Assembly: GCF_027460265.1 (NCBI RefSeq)
Contig: NZ_JAPZBC010000001.1
Span: forward strand, 124,001 to 188,000
Length of the DNA: 64,000 nt
Reading direction: 5' to 3'
Origin: Streptomyces sp. WMMC940
GTDB lineage: Bacteria > Actinomycetota > Actinomycetes > Streptomycetales > Streptomycetaceae
Shown piece by piece: positions 35,933 through 45,554 of this stretch; the stretch's first letter is position 1; each line of letters opens with the position of its first letter. Under the pieces are notes generated by a model. It did no database searches and had not been told where the DNA came from. It saw nothing but the letters and a program-made list of their open reading frames with translations. Position numbers and translations under genes: made by a program.

Positions 35933-36533
35933 CCACCGGTACCGCGTGGCACCCGTGGGGCCCGAGGCGGCGACACCGCGGTCGGCGGGGATCCGCGGTG
36001 GCGGACCAAGCGGCGCGACTTCGCCGCGCTGACGTCGCCGGGCCGGCTGCTGGAGACCGCGCGCCGAGTTCGCCGTCGCGCTCGCTCTCTCCTGCACCGA
36101 CGTCCCATACCGCCCGGGGGGCGCACCACCCGGTCCAACCCCGACTTCCTGCTCCAACGCCGGCGGCACTGTGGAGGTGGAAGTGAACGCGCGGGCGCCG
36201 CAGGGTATCGACGAACTCGTCGATCGCGTCGAGGACGAACGCGCCGCCCACGACGGGCCCGGGGCCCCACCTGGTCTTCAGAGCCGGTACCCCAGCCGTC
36301 TTCATCCCGGCCTCGTGGCCGACGTCGTCGCCCAGTCCCCGGCCAGGCCCCGCGCCGTGAGCAGCCGGGGGGTCGAGGCCTGCCGGACCGGCTGAGGGTC
36401 GAGGACTCCCACCCCTCAGCCGACACACCGAATCGCCGCATTTATCCGATTTTCCGATTTTCTGTGATTCGATATGGCATCTTTCGGCTCCGAGATCGAT
36501 GTGACGGTCCGTCATACAGAAGGAGGCCCCGAC
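35933..36533. other. Intergenic region, possible remnants
   Basis: No intact gene. The minus strand at 36175-36330 has a plausible coding scrap (GGAFVLDAIDEFVDTLRRP) that I cannot assign. The AT-rich 36440-36480 segment probably contains the promoter of the beta-helix gene. Confidence 0.4.
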
Positions 36534-38096
36534 ATGCCCGAGACGCCCCCCGTATACGAACCACGTCCCGCGAAGAAGTCAACGCTCAGCTGCCACTGGA
36601 AACTGGCGGTGTGCACAGCGGCCGGCATCGCGACCGTCACCGCCGGAGTCACCCTGGCCGACAGGGAAGCCAATCCCCCCGCCACCCAGGCGAGCCCGGC
36701 GACCTCCGACTCCCCCGCCGACCACGGTGGCGCGACCACCCCCACGAGTGCCGGCGAGAACGGCGACGTCGCCTACTGGGCGGAGCACGCCGGGAACCAC
36801 GGTTCCCCGAGGGAAGAAGGCACGGAGGGCAAGCACCCCGGCGCCCACGACGGCAAGGGCGAGGAGGACGACTCCGGCCATGAAGACTCGGACGGGAAGC
36901 ACGACGGCGGCCACGAGCACGAAGGCGGCCACGACAAGACGCACGTGGATTGCGACCCCAACGACCTCATCCAAGCCGTCACCGCCGCCAACCAGCTCCG
37001 AGGGCCCGACCACCTCACTCTGGCCGGGAACTGCACCTACACCCTCACCACGAACCAGGACGGCAACGGATTCCCCGTCATCACCCAGCCGATCACCATC
37101 GACGGCAACGGTGCCACCCTCGCCCGCGCCGCCAACGCCGCGGACTTCCGCTTCTTCGAAGTGGGAGCGGGCGGCGACCTGAAACTGCGCAACCTCACCC
37201 TCACCCGCGGCAAGGCCCCCGAAGGCGAGGACGGCGGGGCGATCCTCGTGCGACCGGCGGGGCGGCTGGACCTCAAGGACACCGAGTTCACCCACAACTC
37301 CGTCACCGAGGGCGAGGGGGGCGCCCTCTACAACGAAGGCGTCGCCACCATCCGCCAGAGCACCCTCAGCCGCAACAGCGCCTCCGACGAGGCCGAGGGC
37401 GGCGCCATCACGAATGAGGGCGATCTGAACATCAGCCAGTCCACGATCTCCCACAACACCGCGAGCGGCGCCGTCGGCGGTGGCATCAGCAATGAGACGA
37501 CCATGAGGATCGGCAAGAGCCTGATCAGCCACAACTTCTCCAGCGATCAGGGCGGCGGCATCCAGACCGACGGCCTTGCCGAGATCGAGCAGAGCACCCT
37601 CAGCCACAACACCGCCCGTAGCGGCGGTGGCATCCACCACGGTTCGTCGGAGGGTACGGGCGCGCTGTACGCCCGCGGCAACACCATCAGCGGCAACACC
37701 GCCACCGAAAGCGGCGGCGGACTCCACGCCGAGCTCAGCGCAGTGATCGAGGACAACGACATCAAGGACAACAGGGCCGTCAGCGGCAACGGCGGCGGCG
37801 TCGAGATCGAGAGCATCGACTTCGACCTCGAGGTCGCGATCCGCGACTCCAAGGTCAGCGGCAACCAGGCACCCGCCGGGGTCGGCGGCGGCATCATCAT
37901 CGATGCGGATCCGCTCGTAGCCGCCGATCTCGCCCTGACCGACGTCAAGGTGACCAGGAACCTCTCCGACGAGCCGGCCGGTGGCATCCACAACGACGGC
38001 GGCACCGTCACCACGTACGGCAGGATCCACATCGTCGACAACGTCCCCACCAACTGCGCGGGCAGCCCCAGCCCCGTTCCGCACTGCTTCGGCTGA
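36534..38096 (+). CDS. Surface beta-helix repeat protein with His/Asp/Glu-rich spacer
   Basis: This 520-residue protein begins at ATG 36534 after an excellent GAAGGAGG site. Residues 22-43 form a signal-anchor helix (KLAVCTAAGIATVTAGVTLA). A very polar spacer at about 85-140 is full of His, Asp, Glu and Gly (HEDSDGKHDGGHEHEGGHDK) and could bind metal ions. From about 150 to the end is a right-handed parallel beta-helix of Pmp/pectate-lyase-like type, with repeated GGGI, STLSRNSA and SHNTAS turns. No lyase active site is evident, so an adhesive or wall role is more likely. It stands alone between an alpha/beta hydrolase and IS remnants. Confidence 0.82.
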   Translation: MPETPPVYEPRPAKKSTLSCHWKLAVCTAAGIATVTAGVTLADREANPPATQASPATSDSPADHGGATTPTSAGENGDVAYWAEHAGNHGSPREEGTEGKHPGAHDGKGEEDDSGHEDSDGKHDGGHEHEGGHDKTHVDCDPNDLIQAVTAANQLRGPDHLTLAGNCTYTLTTNQDGNGFPVITQPITIDGNGATLARAANAADFRFFEVGAGGDLKLRNLTLTRGKAPEGEDGGAILVRPAGRLDLKDTEFTHNSVTEGEGGALYNEGVATIRQSTLSRNSASDEAEGGAITNEGDLNISQSTISHNTASGAVGGGISNETTMRIGKSLISHNFSSDQGGGIQTDGLAEIEQSTLSHNTARSGGGIHHGSSEGTGALYARGNTISGNTATESGGGLHAELSAVIEDNDIKDNRAVSGNGGGVEIESIDFDLEVAIRDSKVSGNQAPAGVGGGIIIDADPLVAADLALTDVKVTRNLSDEPAGGIHNDGGTVTTYGRIHIVDNVPTNCAGSPSPVPHCFG

Positions 38097-38236
38097 TCCC
38101 GGGCGTCCCCCGAGACCCACACCGCCAAGGACCGGTGGCCCCGCCTCTCTGCAGTTCCAGTGGTCGGTGCAGCACCCCAGTTCAAGGGGTGCGACGGACC
38201 GCGAGATCCGCAACAGGAAGCCCCAGGGGTCCCGGG

Positions 38237-38600
38237 CCGTTGATCCGTGAGCGGGCCGCATACTTCCAGCTCATAGAGCAGAGCCACAGCACCCGGGAGG
38301 CGGCCCGGATCGTCGGCGTCAATCAGCGTACGAGCAGGAAGCGGCGCAACGGCCACCACGCGCCCGAAAAGGGCCGCAAAGCGGTCCCCCCCGACCCATC
38401 AAAACATCGGGCAGACGTCCGAACACCAGCTAGATCCGGGGGGACCGCCCTCTGGGCCGTCGCGGTACGTGCAGGAGCACGGCCGCATCCGCATCGGCGA
38501 CCGGCTGCGCGAGAAGACGTCCGTTCGGCAGACCGCGGCCGAGGTGGGCCGCAGCCCTCCACCGTCAGCCGCGAGATGCGCCGCAACCGGCCGGTACCAG
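38237..38600 (+). pseudogene. IS30-family transposase N-terminal remnant
   Basis: The text IRERAAYFQLIEQSHSTREA and RIVGVNQRTSRKRRNGHH, then (after a frameshift) QEHGRIRIGDRLREKTSVRQ and (after another) RSPSTVSREMRRNRP, is the N-terminal HTH of an IS30 transposase. It stops where the IS701 remnant begins. Confidence 0.75.
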
Positions 38601-39656
38601 CCGACGTAGCGCCGGACCTCGTATTGCTCCAGGCCGCACTCGTTCTTCGCGGCCCGGAAGCACTCCTCGATCGCCCAGCGAGTGCCCGGCCACGCGGACC
38701 GACTCGGCAACGGCCGCCTCCTGCGGGGCGTAGGCGAGGTAGTAGGCGATCTCTTCGGGGCGGATCAGACTGCGGCGGGCCAGGACCCAGCGGTGGTGCG
38801 TGGACGGGGCACCGTCGACATCCTCGGTCACAGGCAGTCGCGCTGCCGCCCAGTCGTAGATCCGTGGGCCCTTCGCCCCGTCTCCGCAGGAGATCCGTTC
38901 CCAGGGGTCGTCCGGAGCGCCGGCCAGGACGTGATCGATACGCCGGCTCCCCGCGGCCGTCTTGACCTGCTGTGACGTGGGCACCGCCAGGACGTAGCCC
39001 ACGCCAGCCTCTTCCAGTGTCCGCCGAAAACGCCCTTCCTGCCCGTAGGCCGCATCAGCGGTCACCCAGGCGATGGGCAGCGCGGAGTCCAACGCCAGCT
39101 GGACCGTTGTCCGCGCAAGTTCAGGCTTTGTCGCGAAGGCTTTGGCCTCAGGGACCCTCGCCGTCCGGCACCGATCCCGGTCATCGGTCCAGGACTTGGG
39201 CAGATACATCTCCCGGTCCACCAACACACGACCACGGGTCGAGGCATAGGCGGCGAACACACCGATCTGGCAATTCTCGGTGCGGCCCGCCGTCCCCGAG
39301 TACTGCCGTTGGACTCCGGCCGAGACGGTGCCCTTCTTGATGAACCCGGTGTCGTCCACGATCAGCACGCCGTCCGGCCAGCCGAGCCGCTCGGCCACGT
39401 AATTCGTCAGGTCGTCGCGGACCTCGTCCGGATCCCATTGGCATCAGGACAACAGCCGCTGCAGCCCGTACGGCGTGGGATGACCAGCGTGCTCAGCGAG
39501 CTGCCGGCTGTTCTTCCTGCCGACGGGGCCGAGCAGCCCACGCACATAGTCCAGCATCCGCCGCCGTGGCTCGATACGCCCGAACCGCTCGCCCACCCGG
39601 AGTAGAAACGAGTCCAGTTCCGCAGCCCACAGCCCTGTTTCGACGTCCGTCTCCAT
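38590..39656 (-). pseudogene. IS701-family transposase with internal stop and truncated 3' end
   Basis: The minus strand reads LWAAELDSFLLRVGERFGRI, a TGA at 39444-39446, then in the same frame WDPDEVRDDLTNYVAERLGW. Next come LIVDDTGFIKKGTVSAGVQR with the first catalytic Asp, ITADAAYGQEGRF-like second Asp text, and THHRWVLARRSLIRPEEIAY. Near 38700 a frameshift leads to RWAIEECFRAAKNECGLEQY with the catalytic Glu. One nonsense codon and one frameshift inactivate it. Confidence 0.85.
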
Positions 39657-39777
39657 GACTGGCTCGACGCACCACGATCGGGTGAGTCACGAACCACCGT
39701 CATCCCGACGGCTTGTCAGGCGACTACGCTCGATACAGGCACCGTGGCCAGCGGAAACGGAGAACCGCACTGGAATA

Positions 39778-41664
39778 TCAGGCCTCGCGGGCGCCCTCGT
39801 ACATTTCGTCGATGACCCGGGCGTACTCGCGCTCCACGACGGGCCGTTTGACCTTGAGGCTCGGGGTGAGTTCGCCGTGCTCGATGTCGAGATCGCGCGG
39901 GAGCACAGCGAACTTCTTGATCGTCTGCCACCGCTGCAGGTCGCCGTTGACCCGCTGGACGAAGCCGTCGATCAGCTCGCGGACCTGCGGCGAGGAGACG
40001 GTCTCGGCATACGTGCGGTCGCCGTGGCCCTGGGACGCTGCCCACGACATGATCGCGGACTCGTCCAGGGCGATCAGGGCGGAGCAGAAGTTGCGGCCGT
40101 CGCCGATGACCAGGATATTGCTGACGAACGGGCAGATGGCCTTGATTCGGCCTTCGATCTCGGTGGGAGCCACGTACTTGCCGCCCGAGGTCTTGAACAC
40201 GTCCTTCTTGCGGTCGGTGATCCGGACGTAACCGTCCTTGTCCACCTCCCCGATGTCGCCGGTGCGGAACCATCCGTCGCTCTCCAACACCTCCGCGGTC
40301 TTCTCCGGAAGGTTGTGGTAGCCACGCATGACACCGGGGCCTCGCAACAGGACCTCGCCGTCCTCGGCAATGCGGACCTCGGTACCGGGCAGCGGTCTGC
40401 CGACCGTGCCGACCCGGTAGTCGTCTACGGGGTTGACGGTGCAGGCCGCGCTGGTCTCCGTCAGGCCATAGCCCTCAAGGACGTGCACACCGGCACCGGC
40501 GAAGAAGTAGCCGATGTCCGGGGCGAGGGCGGCACTGCCCGACACGCTGCCGCGCAGGTTGCCCCCGAAGGCCGCGCGGATCTTGCCATACACCAGCCGG
40601 TCGGCGACGGCGTGCTGCACGGCGAGCGGCAGGGGCACCCTGCGCTGTCCGGTCGCCGCCCTGCTCTCCTGTTCCGTCCGGGCGTAGGCGCGGGCGACCT
40701 TCGCCGCCCAGAGGAAAATCTTGTACTTGGCACCGCCCTCGGCTCTCGCCTTTCCCGCGATGCCGTTGTAGACCTTTTCGAAGATCCGCGGCGCGGACGC
40801 CATCAGAGTGGGCCGGACAGCGGGCAGGTTGGTGATGATCCGGTCGATCCTCCCGTCCACCGCCAGCACATGGCCGGTCCTGACCTGACCGGAGATCAGG
40901 GCCTTGCCGAAAACATGGGACAGCGGCAGCCACAGGAACTGCACGTCGTCGGAGCGAAGCAACCCGCTGGCCTCCTGAGCGACCCCCTGGTATGACCAGC
41001 AGTCGTGCACCAGGCGTACGCCCTTGGGGCGGCCCGTCGTGCCCGAGGTGTAGATCAGGGTGGCGAGCTGTTCCCGCTCGATGGACCGGACCGTCTCCTC
41101 GACCGCATCCGGATGCTGATCCAGGTACGCCGTACCCCGCTTCTCCAGCTCGGCGAGGGAGAGCACCTCCAGCCCCTCCACCCGGGGGAGGTCCGCCCCG
41201 GGGTCGAAGAGGATCGCGTGGCCGAGCCCGGGCAGGCGTTCGATGTCGGAGGCGATCTTGTCCAGCTGGACCACGTTCTCGACGAAAATCGCTCGACTGC
41301 CGGAGTCGGCGAGGATGTACACCGTCTCGTCGGCATGGGTACTGGGGTAAACGGCGGTGGTGGCGGCGCCCGCGCACATCGCCCCCAGGTCGGCCAGGAT
41401 CCACTCGACCCGGGTGGAGGAGGAGATCGCCACCCGCTCCTCGGGCCGCATCCCCAGGGCCAACAGGCCGGCTGCGATCGCCCTGACGCGTTCGGCGGTC
41501 TGCGCCCAGGTCAGCGAGTGCCACTGCTCGGCGTCGGCAGCGCCGTCGCTGGCCGGCACGGGATAGCGGTATGCCTCCCGGTCGGGTGTGGCTTCGACTC
41601 GTGAGAGGAAGAGATGCGCCACGGAAACCGGGCGGTTGTCGACAAGGGACTGCGCGGAACTCAT
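39778..41664 (-). CDS. Long-chain fatty acid--CoA ligase (AMP-forming)
   Basis: This 628-residue ANL-superfamily enzyme activates fatty acids as acyl-AMP and then acyl-CoA. The AMP/phosphate loop is LIYTSGTTGRPKGVRL, the adenine motif YGLTETSAA, and the hinge region GWFRTGDIGEVDKDGYVRI followed by DRKKDVFKTSGGKYVAPTEI with the catalytic Lys near the end. Length and the extra middle segment (SAPRIFEKVYNGIAGKARAE) match the long-chain FACL/AMP-dependent group of actinobacteria. The ATG at 41664 has a strong GGAGGTC site 5 bases upstream. It appears monocistronic. No signal peptide; it is a cytoplasmic or membrane-peripheral enzyme. Confidence 0.95.
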   Translation of the reverse strand: MSSAQSLVDNRPVSVAHLFLSRVEATPDREAYRYPVPASDGAADAEQWHSLTWAQTAERVRAIAAGLLALGMRPEERVAISSSTRVEWILADLGAMCAGAATTAVYPSTHADETVYILADSGSRAIFVENVVQLDKIASDIERLPGLGHAILFDPGADLPRVEGLEVLSLAELEKRGTAYLDQHPDAVEETVRSIEREQLATLIYTSGTTGRPKGVRLVHDCWSYQGVAQEASGLLRSDDVQFLWLPLSHVFGKALISGQVRTGHVLAVDGRIDRIITNLPAVRPTLMASAPRIFEKVYNGIAGKARAEGGAKYKIFLWAAKVARAYARTEQESRAATGQRRVPLPLAVQHAVADRLVYGKIRAAFGGNLRGSVSGSAALAPDIGYFFAGAGVHVLEGYGLTETSAACTVNPVDDYRVGTVGRPLPGTEVRIAEDGEVLLRGPGVMRGYHNLPEKTAEVLESDGWFRTGDIGEVDKDGYVRITDRKKDVFKTSGGKYVAPTEIEGRIKAICPFVSNILVIGDGRNFCSALIALDESAIMSWAASQGHGDRTYAETVSSPQVRELIDGFVQRVNGDLQRWQTIKKFAVLPRDLDIEHGELTPSLKVKRPVVEREYARVIDEMYEGAREA

Positions 41665-41810
41665 ATTGACCTCCGGGCCCGGGGGCACCGTCTTCGAGGG
41701 GTTTACTAACAGGTAACTCGCAAGCGATGGTCACACTATGGGGAAGTCCGCCCGCGCGTAAGGGGCTGGGAGCCGGCCGGATCGCGGCCGGGGTCGCTAC
41801 GATCCCGGTC

Positions 41811-42029
41811 AGAGGCTGAGCACGAGCTTGCCGCGGACCTGGCCGGTCCTGCTGATCAGCTGCGCTTCGGCGGCCTTCTCCAGAGGCAGGACGTCCTGGA
41901 CCTCGACGCTGACTGCTCCTGAGTCGATGAGCTGCCCGATGCGGCGCAGCGCCTCGCCGTCCGGAGCGACGATATCGACGCGATCGCCCAGCCCGAGATC
42001 CTCGCGGGCGCCCTTGAGCTGTTCGCCAG
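41811..42029 (-). pseudogene. C-terminal fragment of MDR-type quinone oxidoreductase
   Basis: The minus strand encodes about 72 codons: LGLGDRVDIVAPDGEALRRI, IDSGAVSVEVQDVLPLEKAA and GQVRGKLVLSL, then a stop. This is the end of a zinc-independent alcohol dehydrogenase/quinone oxidoreductase. The remainder is absent. Confidence 0.75.
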
Positions 42030-42033
42030 TATC

Positions 42034-42225
42034 TCCATGAGGGAGGCCAGCGCGGCAGTCATGATCGGTGGCGACGCCATCTGCCTCACGGGTATCGGTT
42101 GCCTGGCCGGAGCACCGGCGATCGCCGTCTCACTGGTCGGTCTCGGTGGCGGGGCCTACGGCGCCTACGACGGCATCATGCGGATGAACCGGGGCGTCGA
42201 GAAGGCCGTCAACTCCACCACCCAC
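42034..42225 (+). pseudogene. Fragment of polymorphic-toxin linker region
   Basis: Reading AICLTGIGCLAGAPAIAVSL and VGLGGGAYGAYDGIMRMNRG, this short stretch resembles the hydrophobic Gly/Ala-rich segment found before toxin tips in actinobacterial polymorphic toxins. It is cut by IS5 remnants at about 42225. The assignment is tentative. Confidence 0.4.
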
Positions 42226-42965
42226 CTGCGCGGCAGCACCATGAACCCCGCCGTGTCATCGATACGTTTGACGATCTCAAGGGTGAGCCGGAGCTTGTCG
42301 CCGGCCCAGCCGACCAGACTCCCGGTGTATCCGCCTTCCGCCCAGACGAGACGGACGGAGAAGTACTGCCGTCGTAGCCGCTCGAGCAGGGGAACGGCGG
42401 CGTCGCGGTCCTGCATGCTGGCCGCGGTCACCACCACGGGCCAGGACCAGGCCGAGGCAGTCCACCACCAGGTGCCGCTTGCGGTCGCCCGCCTTCTTCC
42501 CGCCGTCGCAGCCGGAGGTGGAGCGCGGGATGTTCGCCGCGGCCCGCACCGACTGCGAGTCCACGATGGTGGCCGTCGGATCCCGCGCACGGCCCTCCTT
42601 CCGGCGGACCTTGTCGTGCAGCCGGTCGTGGAGCTCGGCGAGCAGACCTGCCAGCGGCGGGCGAAGGCATGCACCCGCCGATGCGTCGGGAAGTCCTCAG
42701 GCGGGTTGGCCCACTTGACGCCGTTGTCGGCCACATATCCCACCGCGTCGATCATCTGCCGGTGGCAGAAGCCCTCCGACCGCCCGCCGCGGCCTTCCTG
42801 CCGGGCCGGAACCGGCAGCTGCCACCCCGCCTCCGTCATGTCAGAGACGTAGCACGCCGTGCCGTCCGGCCGGTCTGCCGCGTTGCCGAACCTGTGCGCG
42901 AGGCAGTCACACGACAGGGACGGCGAGTTGGACTCCACGCACGCGAGCACGAAAGACTGCGGCAA
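42226..42965 (-). pseudogene. IS5-family transposase, frameshifted and truncated
   Basis: Its N-terminal part (GRSEGFCHRQMIDAVGYVAD and NGVKWANPPEDFP) parallels the intact IS5 transposase at 18773-19774 but has diverged. The Asp region occurs in another frame (ATMVDSQSVRAAANIPRSTS, written in fragments), followed by RLVWAEGGYTGSLVGWAGDK and GFMVLPRRWVVE, where homology ends. The second Asp is replaced by Glu (WAEGG). Confidence 0.8.
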
Positions 42966-43029
42966 CAGAGCCTCCTAATGATCGGTTTGGTTCGCACCCC
43001 CGAACTACCATGAGGCCCCGCTGTCATGC

Positions 43030-43305
43030 GCCGGCACCCGCGCGATCACCCGATCAGGAACCCTGTTCGACCAGACCAACTTCGTGATCGATAAGCGGAT
43101 GGCGTCTGAGAGCTTCTGGCAGGGGCTGAAGAGGGAGACGATGCACCACCGGCTGTTCTCGACGATGCACCAGGCGTGGCTGGAGATCTTCCAGTGGCTC
43201 ACCTACTACAACGCCCGCAGACGCCACAGCGCCCTCAACGACCTCTCACCCGCCGAATTCGAACAGCAACAGCAGAGAGCACGTACACTGACACTCGCAG
43301 CATGA
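43030..43305 (+). pseudogene. IS3 transposase C-terminal fragment
   Basis: MASESFWQGLKRETMHHRLF and TYYNARRRHSALNDLSPAEF are the C-terminal end of an IS3 OrfB. The catalytic Glu region is altered (DKRMASESFW) and the rest is missing. Confidence 0.8.
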
Positions 43306-43356
43306 ACCTCCGTGTCCGCGCTCCGGGGGACGCCTCACCCTGCCTCTGTCACCCGA

Positions 43357-44007
43357 TCAGGGACCACGCTGAAAGCGCTCAGTGTCGACCGGCTGGGTGC
43401 CGTCAGAAGTTGCCAACTGTCGCTCGTCGAACTCGGCCTGTTCTGTGGTGCTCATCACCCGCCAGTACTTGAGATTGAATGCCGTGCCATCGTCGACCGA
43501 CGCCAGTGCTTCGCGGTACTCCTCGCTGCCGGGATAAACCTCTGGAACACGACGCCGCCGATCGATAGCCCAGGCAACCAGGAAACCTGCTTGGGCCAGC
43601 CAGAGCGCAGCAGCGAAGTAAATCAAATTCGACCAGTCGAAGATTACGTCGAAGGCCGGCTTCTGGTTGAAGTGCGACGCTTCCCCGCGCCACCGCTGCA
43701 TCGTGATCAAGGCGACCTCGACGACGGAGCCGGTGCCGAGGAGCGAGGCCGGCAACCACCCCCACCGCCGGACGGGAAGCTGGCGCATCACCCACACCGC
43801 TGACCAGGACAAGACGCCGAACGACATTCCGAACACCACCGGCTTGCGCCACGACACCGCGCCCGACCACGGCGCCCAATCCAGCGCTGCGACCACCGCA
43901 TGAACCGCGCCGGACGCCAGCAGCAGCGCCCCGCACCACCACAGAAACCGTTGCTGCGCGGTCACCGGACGGACCGCCGACCACACCTGCCGAAGAACCA
44001 CATACAT
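43357..44007 (-). CDS. Chimeric membrane protein; first 120 residues duplicated
   Basis: This 216-residue frame starts with the same 120 residues as the intact membrane protein at 45195-46106, because it lies in the left copy of a 495-bp inverted repeat. It then switches to an unrelated tail (FDWSNLIYFAAALWLAQAGF with one membrane helix, then a polar cytoplasmic end GTAFNLKYWRVMSTTEQAEF). The tail has coding character and may be the 3' end of a distinct protein. The fusion is in frame, and the promoter is duplicated too, so a hybrid protein could be made. Function is unknown; it may simply be rearrangement debris. Confidence 0.5.
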   Translation of the reverse strand: MYVVLRQVWSAVRPVTAQQRFLWWCGALLLASGAVHAVVAALDWAPWSGAVSWRKPVVFGMSFGVLSWSAVWVMRQLPVRRWGWLPASLLGTGSVVEVALITMQRWRGEASHFNQKPAFDVIFDWSNLIYFAAALWLAQAGFLVAWAIDRRRRVPEVYPGSEEYREALASVDDGTAFNLKYWRVMSTTEQAEFDERQLATSDGTQPVDTERFQRGP

Positions 44008-44142
44008 GGCCGACGACGCTATGGCCGAACCGGACAACGGGCGTCCCCCCAGCGAGGTCACTCACCGTACCCCGAGGGGGGTACGGCTCCAAGTGCCGGC
44101 GGCAAGCAGCCCGCCACGCGCCCCGAGGCGCCGTCCGGAGTG
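43648..44142 (-). repeat. Left arm of 495-bp inverted repeat
   Basis: This segment is the reverse complement of 45060-45554, apparently without mismatch wherever I compared it. It carries the upstream palindrome and first 120 codons of the membrane protein. Confidence 0.9.
44065..44086. promoter_or_regulatory. TACCCC-N4-GGGGTA palindrome (left copy)
   Basis: A 22-bp element with 9-bp arms (CCGTACCCC / GGGGTACGG, spacer of 4) lies upstream of the chimeric ORF. Its core resembles operators of CsoR/CstR-type repressors. Confidence 0.45.
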
Positions 44143-44149
44143 CATCTCC

Positions 44150-45050
44150 CCTCCCGGGTGGTGGCGGAGGCGACCTCGAGCTCCTGGAAGCCCTTCTTCC
44201 TCCTCCTCGAAGCGAGGAGGCTGGAATGCTGGCTGGTAAACGCCGCGACGCGAAGAAGGTCCCTGGACGGGCGAAGCCCGACAAGCTGGATTGGGTGCGA
44301 CCAAGCTCGCCGAACGCGGCATGCTCCGGGCCTCGTTCGTGCCGCCGAACCGGTCCGCGAGCTACGGGACCTGACCCGTTCCCGGGCGGTCCTCACGCAT
44401 GAGCGCACCCGGCACAAGCAGCGAGCGGAGAAGCTGCTGGAGGACGCGCAGATCGAGCTGTCCTCGGTGATCTCCGACATCTTCGAAGTCTCCTGCCTCG
44501 CGATGCTCGATGCCCTGATCGCGGGCGAGCGCACTCCCCGGGCCCTCGTGGCCCGGCGCACGGCACCATCAAGGCCGGCCCCGCCGCGGTGGAGGAGACC
44601 CTGGCCGGAGGGTTCAAAGAACACCACGCGTTCTTGCTGCGGATGCTGCCGACTACCTCACCGTGCAGATCGACAAGCCCACCCCCCGCATCACCACCCG
44701 CCTGACCGACATGTCCACCACCGAGACCGGCGACAGGGACGACGACCAGCCCGGACAGGGCAAGCTGATGCCCCTGACCGACACCGAGCGCCGGAGCGAG
44801 ATCCTCGGAGCCGGCCCGGCCACCGCTCAGGTCTTCCTCGCCGAAATCGGCACCGACATGTCTGTCTTCCCCACCGCCAGTCATCTGACTCCTGGGCCCG
44901 CCTGTCCCCCGCACCTTCCAATCCGGCCCGAAGAACGCCTCCGGGCCCGCCGGCAAGGGCAACCCAGGCTCCGCGGAGCACGCGACGAGGCCGCCGCTCC
45001 GCGGCCCGCGCCGAACCCCGGTCACTCTCACTCTGACGAGCCGAAGCCAG
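44150..45050 (+). pseudogene. IS110-family transposase remnant between the inverted repeats
   Basis: The frames read FLLLEARRLECWLVNAATRR, AAEPVRELRDLTRSRAVLTH, ERTRHKQRAEKLLEDAQIEL and FEVSCLAMLDALIAGERTPR, then degraded text. These match the central part of IS110 transposases, whose catalytic DEDD motif lies elsewhere and is not seen. Several frameshifts are present. It ends exactly at the right inverted-repeat arm. Confidence 0.8.
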
Positions 45051-45059
45051 TAACAGCTA

Positions 45060-45554
45060 CACTCCGGACGGCGCCTCGGGGCGCGTGGCGGGCTGCTTGC
45101 CGCCGGCACTTGGAGCCGTACCCCCCTCGGGGTACGGTGAGTGACCTCGCTGGGGGGACGCCCGTTGTCCGGTTCGGCCATAGCGTCGTCGGCCATGTAT
45201 GTGGTTCTTCGGCAGGTGTGGTCGGCGGTCCGTCCGGTGACCGCGCAGCAACGGTTTCTGTGGTGGTGCGGGGCGCTGCTGCTGGCGTCCGGCGCGGTTC
45301 ATGCGGTGGTCGCAGCGCTGGATTGGGCGCCGTGGTCGGGCGCGGTGTCGTGGCGCAAGCCGGTGGTGTTCGGAATGTCGTTCGGCGTCTTGTCCTGGTC
45401 AGCGGTGTGGGTGATGCGCCAGCTTCCCGTCCGGCGGTGGGGGTGGTTGCCGGCCTCGCTCCTCGGCACCGGCTCCGTCGTCGAGGTCGCCTTGATCACG
45501 ATGCAGCGGTGGCGCGGGGAAGCGTCGCACTTCAACCAGAAGCCGGCCTTCGAC
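45060..45554 (+). repeat. Right arm of 495-bp inverted repeat
   Basis: Exact inverse partner of 43648-44142. This arm is continuous with the full-length membrane protein and kinase operon, so it is probably the original copy. Confidence 0.9.
45116..45137. promoter_or_regulatory. TACCCC-N4-GGGGTA palindrome (right copy)
   Basis: Identical to the left copy and 58 bases upstream of the membrane-protein ATG. A repressor such as a CsoR-like protein could bind here and control the operon at 45195-47922. Confidence 0.45.

Noticed and set aside
36579..38261. A long minus-strand frame opposite the beta-helix gene
   Set aside because: Mirror frame of the repeat codons; the plus strand has the ribosome site, anchor helix and beta-helix pattern.
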